This document shows, piece after piece, positions 51,192 through 63,000 of a DNA stretch of 64,000 nucleotides. The notes beneath the pieces were generated by a model. The model had not been told where the DNA came from. It worked only from the letters and a program-made list of their open reading frames with translations, and searched no databases. Source of the stretch: Entoloma clypeatum (lineage: Eukaryota; Basidiomycota; Agaricomycetes; Agaricales; Entolomataceae); contig OY751493.1 of NCBI GenBank assembly GCA_963565915.1, forward strand, positions 3,100,001 to 3,164,000, given 5' to 3'. The position numbers and the translations under genes are program-made. Each line of letters starts with the position of its first letter. Position 1 is the first letter of the stretch.

Positions 51192-51909
51192 TGTTAAGTA
51201 GGTGAAACGTCGGAGCTTCGTTGGAGTCCGTCGGAGGTCGGACGTAGGACTGAGACCAGAGCGGAACTCCGGAAATGCGGAGAAACAACGAAGGGGAGGG
51301 ATGTGGCTTCAATGTATGTGTTGCGCCGCCGTTTGTTGGATAAGGTGTCCCAATTTCAGGAGGTCGGAGGAGAGGTCGGAGGTGCGGAGGTCCTCGGAAA
51401 GATCTCGGTGAGAGACATGTTGACGTGGAAATGGTCGGACAACGTCGGAGTTGTGACTCGGACACAGTACTGAGCTCGTCGAAGGGTAACAATGGAGGAA
51501 GAGCAGTAGATGAGGATGTCGTCGGCGTATTGTACCACAGCGAGGATCTCTGGCATGAACGGGGAGTAGAGAAGTGAACTTTGTTGATATTCGAACTGAG
51601 GAACTACAGGTATGGTACAGTATGAGCTTAAATACCTAAATGAGATTACTTTACGGAGATGGTCGGAGTAGGTCCGGAGTTGTGGCATAAGTTGCCAGCG
51701 ACTGTAATGAACATCGGAGATGTCGGTCAATGGACCATGCAGAAAAGGCAATGCATAAGTAAACAGGAATATGAATATGAAATGCATAAAGGCATGGAGT
51801 TATGAATATGAAATGCACGATGGCAACGTGCGGAGATGCGGAGGTAACGGATGTCCGGAATGTCGGAGGAAGATCGGAGTGGATCAGAGATTCAGAGACG
51901 GATATAACA
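51192..51909 (-). repeat. 5' LTR of Gypsy-C
   Basis: 718 bp, TGTTATATCCGTCTCTG... to ...CCTACTTAACA on the minus strand; rich in GGTCGGAG/CTCCGACC words. Confidence 0.93.
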
Positions 51910-52202
51910 CTTAATATATTCTCTCTCATTGTGATACTGCTTGAAAAGTAACAATCTGGCTAAAGCAGTATAACAGCCTGTGATCATTTTACTACACTCT
52001 TTTCCAAACTATCTTAACCTCAAATTCACCTGATATATTACAGGTGATAGCTATAGAAGCCCCCAGATATGCTACATGCAGTTAGAATTATCAGGAGGGA
52101 GTGAGGGAGCCTGGTTTTCAGCTGGGTCAGTATATGTGACGGAATCTGTCACAGGGCATTACATCACGTCTTTCCGTGACTCTGAGGTGTTGCCCACCCC
52201 CA
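51910..52202 (+). other. 3' end of TIR-X copy 2
   Basis: The stretch resumes the transposon after the Gypsy-C TSD. It is non-coding, carries subterminal words similar to the 5' end and finishes with the terminal inverted repeat at 52190-52202. Confidence 0.75.
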
Positions 52203-52286
52203 ATCACATGATCCAAGTGTGATTTTGCGTGACATTTTGCCCACCACTCTATTTCACCTCCATTTCGCAGTTTTCAAAAAATCGGA

Positions 52287-52331
52287 GACTAGAGTTCTCT
52301 GCAGTAAAGGAATTCCAAGAGAACTCTAGTC
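52287..52331. repeat. Perfect 14-bp hairpin inside the MITE
   Basis: GACTAGAGT TCTCT and its reverse complement AGAGAACTCTAGTC (52318-52331) are separated by 17 nt; outer words ATCGGA and TCCGAT extend the stem imperfectly. It lies in the centre of the TA-flanked MITE. Confidence 0.7.
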
Positions 52332-52656
52332 TTCAATTTTCCGATCTTTGTCATAGAAAGATGAAATAGACAAAATACTGTTCTATATGTTGTGTTAAAT
52401 GAATTCATTTGCACCATCAAAACCGACAATTCTGCCCAGCATCACAGAAGAGTAACGACACGTGATGCCGTTGGTTGTGCATGTTCCCTATCTCACACTC
52501 GAGTGAATATTATGAGTACTTATACGGCATATATAAGTATCCACAGGATTTCATGATGCGAATCGCGCATATTATATGTAGAGTCGCAATAACCTGTAAG
52601 TCAAGGTAAAATATGCAGGTGGGTTGGGAATGTGGAACTGGGCACGAGGGGCCTGA

Positions 52657-54366
52657 TCATGTTCTGTGAGGTTCTTGCAGCTGGGTGGTGGGATCAATCT
52701 TTCCATCCGATTCCTCTGTCGGGGCCCCCTGATGTTCATCTGTCGGGATCTTTGCCCCATCTTCTTCTGTTTCCTCAATTGCTTCACTCAAGGCCTGCCT
52801 GACTTCCTGGTCTTTGTGCCTCACTGGGAGGCCCCCTTCACCCTCTTTCGGGATTCCTTCGACCTCACCGGCAAGCATGTCAGCAATTCCAAGGTAAAAG
52901 GTGGCTGGGCGGAACTTGATTTCTCTGCCCATCATTTCTGCCCATTTATATCGCGCGGTGTTTATCCAACCAACAAGATCTAGATGGTTCACACCTGATA
53001 GAGTACCAAGGTAGGTACCCTGGGGTGGTTGGTTTGGTTGAGGATTCCCATAGAAGGTATGGAAACGTACCCATTTGGAAGATTTGAGGGAAACAAGGCC
53101 ATCATTCGGACCTTCTTTTTCGAGTATTACAGAATGTGGCCACCTATACCAGAAAATAAGCAACAAACATGACAATAAGTGAGCCAGTAATACACACTTC
53201 CAGGTATCAAAGATGCCAGGTTCATATACAGCACCCCAACTGAAGTATCTGACACCATCTACGTCGGGTGTTTCCTCGTTGAACTTGTGCATGCTCTCGA
53301 TGGTTAGAGCCTCAAAAGCCTTGCCGTCGCCCCCACCGTTAGGTAAAAGATCAAGGAGGGAGAGAACAGAAGGCAAACGGTCAGGGCCGACGGTGGAGAG
53401 GAAGTGGTCGGCGAAAGAAGATCCACGATGGGGGCTTGCTATGGTTGTGATGGAAAGAACGGAGAACTTGCGCTGTGTTAGATGAGTTGTCAGGTAGCGG
53501 CAGTCCAGGCCGCCCTATACCGTAAGATTAGCGGGGAGGCGAGTTTGTGGAGGAAAAGGGATGGCTACCATACTGTGACCTGTTGACAAGGTGAGCTGGA
53601 GGACAATGTAGGAAGCGGATCGCGTGCACCAATGAGATGGACACTCCTTCCCGAGTAAACTTCGGATATCCTTTGCTCGAGGACCTTGGCCCTGTCTGCA
53701 GGACTGCTGGTGGCAGGTACACGAGTGATGAGGACTTCTGTGCCATTTGCCTCGAGAGCCTCAGTTATGCCACGCCAGTGGGTTACCTGGAGGGGGGCAA
53801 TAGCGGGTCCGATGGTGACAGAGTCAAAACCGAGAAGGCCATGGCAAAAGACAATAGGATTCTTGGGAGAGCGATCTGCAACGTATGAGTTGGTGTGGGA
53901 CAAAGATGTGCAGGGACTGACACTTTCTGCGAAGAGGCGGGGGTGGCGGTGGGGAGACGGGGTCGAAGGAAGAGGGCCACCAGGAGGATGCGACAGGGGA
54001 CGTCGAGAGGGAGCGGGGCTGGAGGGCGGAGAGGGAGCGGAGGGTGTCAAGCGATGAGGGAGGGGAGACTGAAGGGGTGGAGACGACGAGTGAGGGACAT
54101 GTCTGACTGCACAGGGAGGCGGTGGGCAGCGTCGACCGGGTGAGATTACCGAACAAGGGCGGTTGACGGCGGAGGTGGGCCGGGGGGGGCCGTTTTATGA
54201 CGAGGGGCTCGTGGAGGGCCTCATTGAGGGACGCAAGACTCGGCGAGGGGGGCGTCGAGGAGTCGGGGGAGGCGGATGGCGACCGGGGCGGGGACGGGGA
54301 CGGTGACCATGAGTTGAGCCAGCGCAGGATGGGTCGCGTCTTGTGGGTGAATCGCATGTCGTCCAT
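52657..54366 (-). CDS. TGL2: Triacylglycerol lipase, Tgl2-like
   Basis: An alpha/beta-hydrolase of the bacterial-type lipase family to which yeast Tgl2 belongs; it would hydrolyse triacylglycerols, in yeast at mitochondria. Six exons (54366-54150, 54106-53630, 53579-53569, 53514-53198, 53143-53071, 53019-52657) total 1458 nt or 485 residues. Residues 1 to about 150 are Pro/Ser-rich. The oxyanion region is FCHGLLGFDS near 161. The nucleophile motif GHSMGG has Ser at about 234, in an 11-nt exon. The acid is probably Asp 355 (EGPNDGLV) and the base His 377 (SGVNHLDL). The C-terminus is acidic. Introns are 43-54 bp. The start was chosen as the first ATG of the open frame. Divergent from the kelch gene. 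TGL2 orthology is probable, not proven. Confidence 0.87.
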
Positions 54367-55050
54367 ACCGCGTGACGTCACACTCTACCCGATGCCTCCC
54401 TCTCTCCCATCCGTCCTCCCCTCCGAGCCTGCGCTCCAGGACAGTATGTCTCCTCGACCAACTCCCCTAGCCAGCCTCCGCTGATTCCGCTCCAACTAGA
54501 AACCACTACGGCTGAACAGCTCGAAGCCGCTCTTGCCCTTGGCAAGGTCACCTCTCCAGAGCAGTGCGTTTGAATGAAGTTGCTCACGTCGTCTGACCGG
54601 TTGTTGTTGCACAGGACACCGATTTTTATCTGTGGGTTCGAGAGTAAGTGTCCCAGCAGCGGGCTCCGTTGTCTCGATTCTCACTGTCTCTTTGAGACTG
54701 CTGGCGGCTCTTCCCGACCCGGGAACGTGTGATGCTTCATCGCAAACGGGACCACGATCCGTCTCTGGATCATTCAGCACGTATTATTACCTGGAACGAG
54801 TGAGGTACATGTACTGTAGTAGCCGTGTACTTGACATATTTGGTGTGCAAACATTTGCAAATTTGACGAGCGTTGAGTCTCGTGGAATGATGGCCTGCAG
54901 CTCGTGCTAGTCGATCTCCCCATCCCCCCCGCCACCATTGGGAATCAACACCCGAAAGCCACCCATCCCGCCCCCGCCCCCTCCTCACCGCCCCCATCCC
55001 CGCCCCCAACCATACCGTCTCTTCCCTCCACCACCCCCCGTCCCAGACGA
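54367..55050. other. Divergent intergenic region, lipase / kelch gene
   Basis: About 680 bp between two divergently transcribed starts. A possible small plus-strand gene is suggested between about 54460 and 54646 (PPLIPLQLETTTAEQLE, then across a GT-AG intron SPEQDTDFYLWVRE and TAA), but no ATG connects in frame without an unlikely short intron. The last 130 bp before the kelch ATG are C-rich with CCCC runs, typical of basidiomycete 5' leaders. Confidence 0.45.
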
Positions 55051-58000
55051 ATGTCCTTCTTTTCAAGGAAGAAGCAGCAGCAACCGCCTGCCCAGCAGCC
55101 CCTTTCCAATGTCACTGTCACCCAGACACCCAGCCAGGCCCTGGCACAGATATCCGCCAGTGCCAGCAAAGACAGCAGTCTCCACCAAAACCAGCCCTCG
55201 GCCAGTCTGCGAAACAATCCTCTTGATCTGTTCGTTCTCTTTCCGTCTACATTTCAACCCTCCTTCATTCTCCGTTTCCCAGCACTCCCATCAATGGAAC
55301 GGGCACTCCTCAACCTGCCCCGCAGCAGCGGCCCAGAGGTAGCAGTCCTAACGGTCCCACCAATTCCGGTCAATCCTCGGGTCCACCACCGCAACAACAA
55401 CGCCCGGCCTACCCATGGTCCGCTCGTCAACTCGCCCTCCTTCCCCCAATTGTCCTCAATAAACCTGGCATAGTCCCCCCAACCTCTCCCTCTCCTTCCC
55501 CCTTCCCGCGATACGGTCATGCGCTTCCCGCCATCGCGTCAGCTGCAGGAGATCTCTACATATTTGGTGGACTCGTGCGCGAGGTCGCACGTAACGATCT
55601 CTACTTGTTTTCTACCCGTGACAATTCTGCCACTCTCCTGCAGACCTGGGGTGAAATTCCATCCCCCCGCGTTGGCCATGCCAGTGCCTTGGTTAGCAAT
55701 GTCTTGATGGTCTGGGGAGGAGACACAAAGACTGATGCGACTTCCGACGAAAAACAGGATGATGGTCTCTATTTGTTGAATCTGGGTATGTCCAATAAAC
55801 TGAACATTTACCGGGACGAAACTGAATTGTTCTCATCCTCCAAGTTACAAAAGAATGGACGCGCGTTTCTATCACCGGACCTGTCCCTGCCGGGCGTTAT
55901 GGACATGCCATCACCATGGCTGGATCCAAGTTCATCGTCTTCGGAGGCCAGGTGGATGGCGAATTTTTGAACCAGATGTGGATTTTCGACCTCAATTCAC
56001 GTAAGCCTCCAGCGCCTCTCTGATGTTATCCTCATTTTGCCCTACAGTCCGGACAAGGGCTGCTTGGGAGTTCGTCGAGCCGAATGGAAACGAGGTTCCC
56101 GCACGAAGAACTGGTCATATTTGTGTAACTCATGGCGAAAAGATCTACTTGTACGTCGGCTTATCTTCAACGGATAATCTGACCTTTCATCATCTTGGGA
56201 TAGGTTTGGTGGAACAGATGGTCAATATCACTATAATGATACCTGGTCCTTTGATCTCGAAACCCGGCAATGGTCAGAGCTGCAATGTATCGGTTTTATC
56301 CCCACTCCACGAGAGGGCCACGCCGCTGCCGTAATCGATGACGTCATTTACGTCTTTGGGGGCCGAGGAGTGGACGGAAAAGACTTGAGCGACCTTGCTG
56401 CTTTCAAAATATCCAGTGCGCTTTTTATCAAAATTCTGATTCTCCAATGAATCTAGCAATGCCACCTCCTAACAGACCAACGATGGTACATGTTTCAAAA
56501 TATGGGACCTTCCCCATCCGGGCGTTCAGGACATGCCATGGCGTCCGTAGGGACTCGTGTTTTTGTTCTCGGAGGGGAGTCTTTCACTCCTTCGAAGACG
56601 GATGACCACAGCCTCATCCACGTATTGGATACGAGTTTGTGCTCAAACCTTTGATCCTTTATATCAACTCAATACTTGCCCATTCTAGAGCATATCAAGT
56701 ATCCGGCCTCAAAAGACCCCCCGCCTCAAACCGTCCCACCTGCCAGTCAGGGCCTATCACGTAAAGCTTCAGTCAACACAGCTGCTGCACAACAAGCACC
56801 CTCGGGTGCCAGTACGCGACCCATGTCACCGCACACTTTAACTTCCGATTCTGACGACCCACGAGGAGCGATGCCACCTGCCGGCCTGCGATCCGTCAAG
56901 CCTGTCAACGGCGTGACACAACAGTCATTCCCAAATGATGCATCCCTGAATGGCAAAGGAAGGGCGCGCCCTCGCCAGGATGATGATAACTATGCCCCCG
57001 AGGAAGGATGGGATGTAGGCACAGTGGAGTCCTATGGAAGCCGAGAGAGGGAGCGAACCAAGTCGCCAGATCAGCAGGCCCGTGCAAAGAGTCCTGCGCA
57101 GCTCAATACTGGAGGAGGGTCGGGCAGTCGGGCAGTGTCCCCAAATGGAGACGCATATGGGTCTCAAGCCCCAAACATGGTTGGAATATCTATGAGCGCC
57201 GTCAACGGTGCCGCTGGTCGCTCCTCTCCTGCTGTGTTGGAAAGGAGTAAGACTCCTGTCGACGGTGGTAACGCATCTGGATCACCCACTCCTGCTGTGA
57301 ATGGATATGCGAGACCTGCATCAAGGACTGGCAACGGTTCAGTGGGAACTGTTACTGCTGATCTGATTCGGGACTTGAAAGCGAAAGATTTGGAGCTTGA
57401 GGCTACGAAGAAGCGGATGGCGTGGATGAAGGAAGCTCTCGGGAAGGCTGCTAAGGCTGGTTTTACTTGTACTGCTCTCGAGGAAAATGTGGAGGTAGAA
57501 GCAGGTCAAAATTCCGAGATTACTTTGAAGTTCAAGCAGTTCAAGGCACAGATCCAGGTTCGTGTGGTGAATTTGTCCATTTTCTCTGGGTATGTCCTGA
57601 TCACTTCGTAGGCGGCCATGCTAGAGCAAGCCAGAAAGGCATCGGAAGGCATGGCTGAATTGGAACGAATAAAAACAACGGCTCATCAAGAGGCAGCATA
57701 CTACCGTGCCAAACTAGCCGCTCTTGAGAGTGGCGATGATGCCGAGGTGTCACGCGTTGAGCGCGACCGAATCATAGACCTGGAACGACGTACATTCAAC
57801 CTCCTGAATGAACGATGGAATCAGGAGAGGGAATTTGCTGAACTGAGTGACTCCCTCGCGCTCCAGACCGCCCTGTGTGATCAGGCAGAAACTCGAGCAG
57901 CAGATGCGATGAGGCGAGCGGAAGTGGTTGACGAGACACATAACAGGATGCTGCAGAGGTACAACGACCTTCAAAGCAAGCATTCGACTTTGGAGGCTGC

Positions 58001-59853
58001 CTTTCGTGATCAGGCCCAGAATCTCCTCTCTCAGACCTCTATTTTGGAGCAGCAAGAAGCGGAGGAGATACATCTGCGTGCCCAGGTCGACGAACTCACT
58101 CAGTCAAGGGATAAACATGTTCGTGCTCTTGAGCAAGCTCGTGTGGCTTTACAGGCGGCCACATCCCGTGCAGATGAAGTTGATGCCCAACATGAACGTG
58201 CTAGAGAAAAAATTAGTACTCTCGAGAGTGATCTCGCAGAGCTTCGTGGGGAATTGGAATCCAAAACCACCGAGGCTGAGCTGGCTCGAGAAAGGCTTAC
58301 AGATGTCGAGAACTCCTGGACAAAATCCCGAGAGGAAGCAGATGCATTCAGAGCCCTCACTACCGGGAGTCTCGGTGAATTGTTGGACGCACACAGAGAC
58401 CTCAAGACCGACGAAGATCGCTTGGCCCGCGGACATGCGGAAAAGATGCAGGCTGTCGAGGCAGAGGCCCAGTCATTGAGGATCATGTTGAAGCAGGCTG
58501 CCCTCCGCTTGGACGAGTCGCAGAATCAACTCAAGGAAGAACAAGAACGCCTGTATCAGCGTGATGCGGACCAGTCTGCCCTCCTTTCACAACTCGTTGG
58601 GCTGCGTGCTCAGCTTTCCTATGCTCTCGCTGATGCAGGCCGAGTCCGCAAGGATACTGCCGACAAGGAATCTGCCCTTCGCGAAAGGACCAAGGAAGCA
58701 TCAGATGTGACCTTGAAACTAGGCATGCTCCGCAGCTATCTCGCTGAGCAAGGCATTGGTGTCGATGAAGGGGATTCGTCTCCCAGAACAGGTCGTGGCT
58801 CACCCACTACCGTCGCCGAGCTGCAAGCCAAGCTTGCCGAACGTATTCGACTGCATGAGAATGCGGAGAAGGAGCTGGCGGATGTTGTGCGCAAACAGCG
58901 TAATGCTGAATTACAGGCGTCAGACCTATCGACTCAGCTCAACCAGTTACAGTCATCACAGAAGCAATTCCAGGGTTCCGACTCAGATGCGGAGACTCGC
59001 GCGATGGAAGCTGAACGCAAACTCGACGATATCGAACGCGGATACAAAACACGAATGCAGCAAATGGAAGAGGACTATCAACTTGCAGTCCGCTATGTCC
59101 GGTGAGTTTTCATTCTACGTTGGTTCCGATTTGTTCTTCATATTATTATCTCCCAGGGGTACTGAGAAAATGATGCGTAGGATGAAAGAAGAGCTCACGA
59201 AACAGAAGGACGCTAACGCAGCACTCCAAGCTGATCTCGATGCAGTTCAGTCTCAAGGTTCATCATTTGATGCTAGACCGCGCATCAATGGCAGGGCCAC
59301 ACCCTCAGGTGAGGAAGAGGCATTGCGCGGCCAAATTCAAGAAGCACAAAAGAGGGCACAACAGCTTCAGAGCGAGAGGAAAGAGTTGCAGCAACGTCTC
59401 GAAACTGCTGAAAAAGAACTCGACATCCTTCGAGACAACCTTGTCGACTCACAACGTGAAGTAGACGATAGACTCGGCCAAGTCGAAGAGCTTCAGCTTG
59501 ATATCGAACGGTTACAGTCTTCCTTGGTGATTGCACGTGGAGGGCACGAAGAAACCCTTTTAGAAAAACTCAGCAACGAAAATACATCTCTCCGACGCGA
59601 GAATGAACAGTTATCTCACAAAATAGGACTTCTACTTGAAGTAGAACAACCCTCGTTTGGCCAGGGCCGACCAATTTCTGGCGTGTCTGCTCGTCGAGTC
59701 AGCACATCGAGTTCAGAGAACGCACTTGCATTCGAGCATCTCTCTAGTGAACTAGACGACTGGCAACGACAGTTAGCGAGTTCAATGAGCAACCGAAGAC
59801 CGCTGAGCGACTTCGATTCGGAACCTGAGAGAACGAGGTCACCGCGTTCATAA
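55051..59853 (+). CDS. tea1: Tea1/Kel1-like kelch repeat and coiled-coil polarity protein
   Basis: Tea1/Kel1 proteins mark growing cell ends, linking microtubule tips to actin and the exocytic machinery. Nine exons (55051-55229, 55283-55785, 55845-56000, 56048-56150, 56204-56415, 56476-56635, 56690-57557, 57612-59101, 59157-59853) total 4368 nt or 1455 residues. After [11 protein letters not shown] and a low-complexity stretch, kelch blades span residues about 135-437 ([34 protein letters not shown]). A Ser/Pro-rich linker follows to about 660. From [18 protein letters not shown] to near the end the protein is a long coiled coil. Introns are 47-60 bp. The start ATG follows GACGA. It is convergent with RRP5, the stops lying 200 bp apart. 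Tea1 identity rests on architecture. Confidence 0.88.
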
Positions 59854-60053
59854 CATTTCCGCCCTTCTCCATCTATGTATATTTTTGCATATACCCTCCT
59901 ATATTGACCGTCTCTTCGACCCAGCACTCACTTGGATTCCCACCATTACTCTAAATAAATTAGTTGTCATGTTTTCTCTGGCTGTCATTGTCGATTTACA
60001 TATATATTCCCAATTATGATCAGCATACATGCTGTTTTAGCTGAAATGATATT
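59854..60053. other. Convergent 3' region of kelch gene and RRP5
   Basis: 200 bp shared by two convergent genes; AT-rich with AATAAA at about 59954 for the plus strand. Nothing else seen. Confidence 0.5.
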
Positions 60054-63000
60054 CTATGACGCATTCGCCCTTTGTGTCCATTGAATTGCTTTTTGCTTTA
60101 CCACCTCAGCACCATCCTCATCTCCAACCCTCCGTTCCAATTGTAGCCATTTTTTGAAGAAGAACCTGTATAATGTTGAGTCAGCTTGACAGGTTCAAGG
60201 ACATGAATGAGACACTCACTTTGCTTTATGGCTGGTCATCTTCAGAGCCAGAACTCGATCAAAGAGATTGCTAAGCATATCTGAGCTAAAGGGTAATCTG
60301 GGGGGGCGGAGACGTTGCTTACCGTAGACTTTGGATATCACCTTGCCGAGCCTCCATATCCATATATATTGACCAGAGGTCCCACCGCTTGGGGTGAGAA
60401 TCCACGATGCCTTCAAAAAGTGTCTTTCCTCGTTCCGGTTCTCCATGTTTGTATTCTAGTTGTGCGAACCGGGATATGGTCTTCAAGTCTAATGTGCCGC
60501 AACTGATTAGAGAACATTTCTCCGACCAATTGAAACTCACGCTTTCGCTTATCCAAACTTTGTAGACTACGAGGAAGTAACTTTCTTGCCTCTTCCAGAT
60601 TCCCCTTCTTCATATAATGCTCTCCGAAGAGAGTCCACACTTTGGAACTCGGGCCGAACTTCTTGCTGGTGCGCTTATACTGCTCCTCTGCTTTCTGCCG
60701 GCGGTGTACTTTAGCTTATGTCACAAGCAAATGATCAAACTTGAGAACCTCACGCTTCCCCGCTTCATCCAAGATGGAGGCAAGTCGAAGATGAACGGTC
60801 TTGGAGTCGTTTGCACGGGCTGCCTCCCTGAATGTTGCTTCCAATGTTTCCTCGGTGCCGTAAATATTTTCAAGGTTCAGAAATGCGATCCAGAGATTCA
60901 ATCTCTCCTGCTCCTCACGGAAATTTATGGTCCTGATAGCCCGCCGCGCGATTTCTCTGGCCTTTTCTATCTCCGAGAGTTGTAACTGGAAGGATAAATA
61001 CTGTATCCAGAGGAACGATGAATCTGGAGATCCTAAAAGGACACGCTCAAAATCTGCATTCGACTCCGGGGTCTTTGTATGCATATCAGCGGTAAGGTCT
61101 TTTTCGATCTCTTTTCGCTTGCGCTTTTTTTTGCCGGGCTGGCATTCAAGATCACTATCCTCTTCAGACAGATCCGGGTCATCTTCCGTCGCTTGAGATT
61201 CTTGATTCGACCATTGGAAACCGGAAAGCTTGAGCTTGTGGGCGGGAGTGGAGATCGAGGGTGATGGGTCGGCCTTTTGGATAATATCATGCCGTTGGAA
61301 AGCGAGCTGGTTCTTGTCGATGTCCATGGCACCTTCATCGTCGTCCGTATCATCCATACTGGCATCGTCCGGGTCCTTCTGACTGACATCTTCGTGTGAC
61401 GACATCACTTCGTCGTCATCGATTACACCGAGAGCTTCTCCTTCGGAATCTCTCGATTCTGAGCGGCTATCGTCTACACCATGAAAGTCCTCCTCGGTGA
61501 AATGGGACGGTTTGAGGCTCAGGGAAATCTTGCGCTTCTCAATGCTCGTTATGATCGTTTTGACGCAATCCCCTTCCCGGAAACCACGTAGTGCAACGGT
61601 GACATCGGCATCTTTATTGTCAGAGAGCTTGATAGCTGTTACAACACATGCAGCGCAACATGGGGATAAGGACAAACCTGAGATTTATGACACAGTCCCG
61701 TCAGTTTGGAACCTTCGATTTGGATGAAAAGGCCATAATCCTCGATCCTCTTGATGATTCCCTCAACCTTTTGTCCAATCTGGAAATCACCTATAGACAA
61801 GGCGGAGGATGATGGTTTCGAGGCGGCTGTTCGGAATGACAACTCGATCTTCTTGGTTTCTGGATCGACGCTGCCGAACGTCAGAACACCCCCGCTAGTA
61901 TTGCCCGAACGACCATCCTACCTGAGGATTCGCCCTTTCACAAGCTGATTGACTGTGAAACGTTCTTTCCACTCTTTGACATACTGTGCCGCCAGGAAAT
62001 CAGGGGGATCACTCGACGGCAATGTGGACAGCTGACAGACCTCGTCGAAAAGCTCTCTTATCTGGACACGAGCGTCCAATTCACGACCAACGGTGACGAA
62101 TAACCCGTGTTCCGCGATGCTTTTTATATAGCCACGAACAGTCTCGCCTGCATGCAAGTCACAGATATCCTTGACTTCGTGATCAATAACAGTTGTGATT
62201 TGGCCAGGATACATCCGCGATTGACGAGTTGACAGAATGAGTTGTTTTTTGGCGTGGTGGATGTCCACAACCGCGGCCTTGAGGATAGAGTCGATTTCAG
62301 GGAAAGGAACGCCTGCCTCATAATCATCCGAGGTATCTGTGGGATGTAGTATGCCTCCAATATGAGCAGCTATTTTCACCAAGCTGCCGAGACGAGTATG
62401 GCGTGTGACACGTCCTCCAACGATCTGGCCAAGGGCTACTGACTCCATAGACAAAGCGCCCTTCGGTGTGGAGGGCTTGGTCCTGGGTTTGTTGGCAACG
62501 ATTACAAATCCCTTCTCTGCATTCCTCGTAACGACGACAAGTTCCTCCAACTTGTCACCAGCTTTCAGCCCGACACGAAGCTGAGGTAATGACAGGCCAC
62601 GATGGTTTGCAAGGTTTTTGAGGGAAATGAGAGCGCGGACTCCTGTAGATTGAAGGGTAAGGGCCGCGTTGTCCTTGTGGACTTCCATGACTGTGGCTTC
62701 AATGATGTCTCCAATCTCCACAGCAGCTGTGTCCGTCACAGGAGGGTTGAAGGTGGAGGCGGCTTGCCGAATGCTGGCAATAATCTGCCGCTGCTGGCGC
62801 TCAACGGAAAGAATGCGTACTTTGATAACGCGTCCGACAGGAAAAGAATGCGGTAGATTACTGATCGGCGTTTCGCTTGATTTTGGTTTGGTTGAATACA
62901 CGGGGACTTGTTAGATAGTTCACGAACATACCTAACCTCTTTCAGAGGGACCAGTGCTTTCAAAGTGTTGTAAAACTCGACCATTAGGTGTTTGTCATGA

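Larger units (their letters stand above)
38340..51909 (-). mobile_element. Gypsy-C: chromodomain Gypsy retrotransposon, split by Copia-2
   Basis: LTRs of 709 bp (38340-39048, 3') and 718 bp (51192-51909, 5') flank gag and pol on the minus strand. TSD CTTAA (38335-38339, 51910-51914) lies in the 3' region of TIR-X copy 2. LTR differences are mostly C/T or G/A at CG sites. It carries an extra gene on the opposite strand between pol and the 3' LTR. Confidence 0.94.
34426..52202 (+). mobile_element. TIR-X copy 2: DNA transposon of unassigned superfamily, split by Gypsy-C
   Basis: Terminal inverted repeats TGGGGGTGGGCAAC (34426) and GTTGCCCACCCCCA-type (52190-52202), with further subterminal similarity up to a shared CTGACCCAGC, are flanked by a 7-bp TSD ATCACAT (34419-34425, 52203-52209). 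Net length is about 4.2 kb. It contains one intron-bearing transposase gene. Related proteins are very common in Agaricomycete genomes as hypothetical proteins; I cannot name the superfamily with certainty. Confidence 0.85.
34397..52488. mobile_element. MITE with TA target site, split by TIR-X copy 2
   Basis: The left arm GGGAACATGCACAACCAAC (34397 onward) is matched by its reverse complement ending at 52488. TA dinucleotides flank both ends (34395-34396, 52489-52490). About 30 of the terminal 32 positions pair. Without the TIR-X insertion the element is about 310 bp. TA targets and size fit a Tc1/mariner-type MITE. Confidence 0.65.

Noticed and set aside
54392..54646. Small plus-strand gene in the divergent promoter region
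   Set aside because: The plausible frame has no ATG unless an intron of about 30 bp is assumed; kept only as a note in the intergenic entry.
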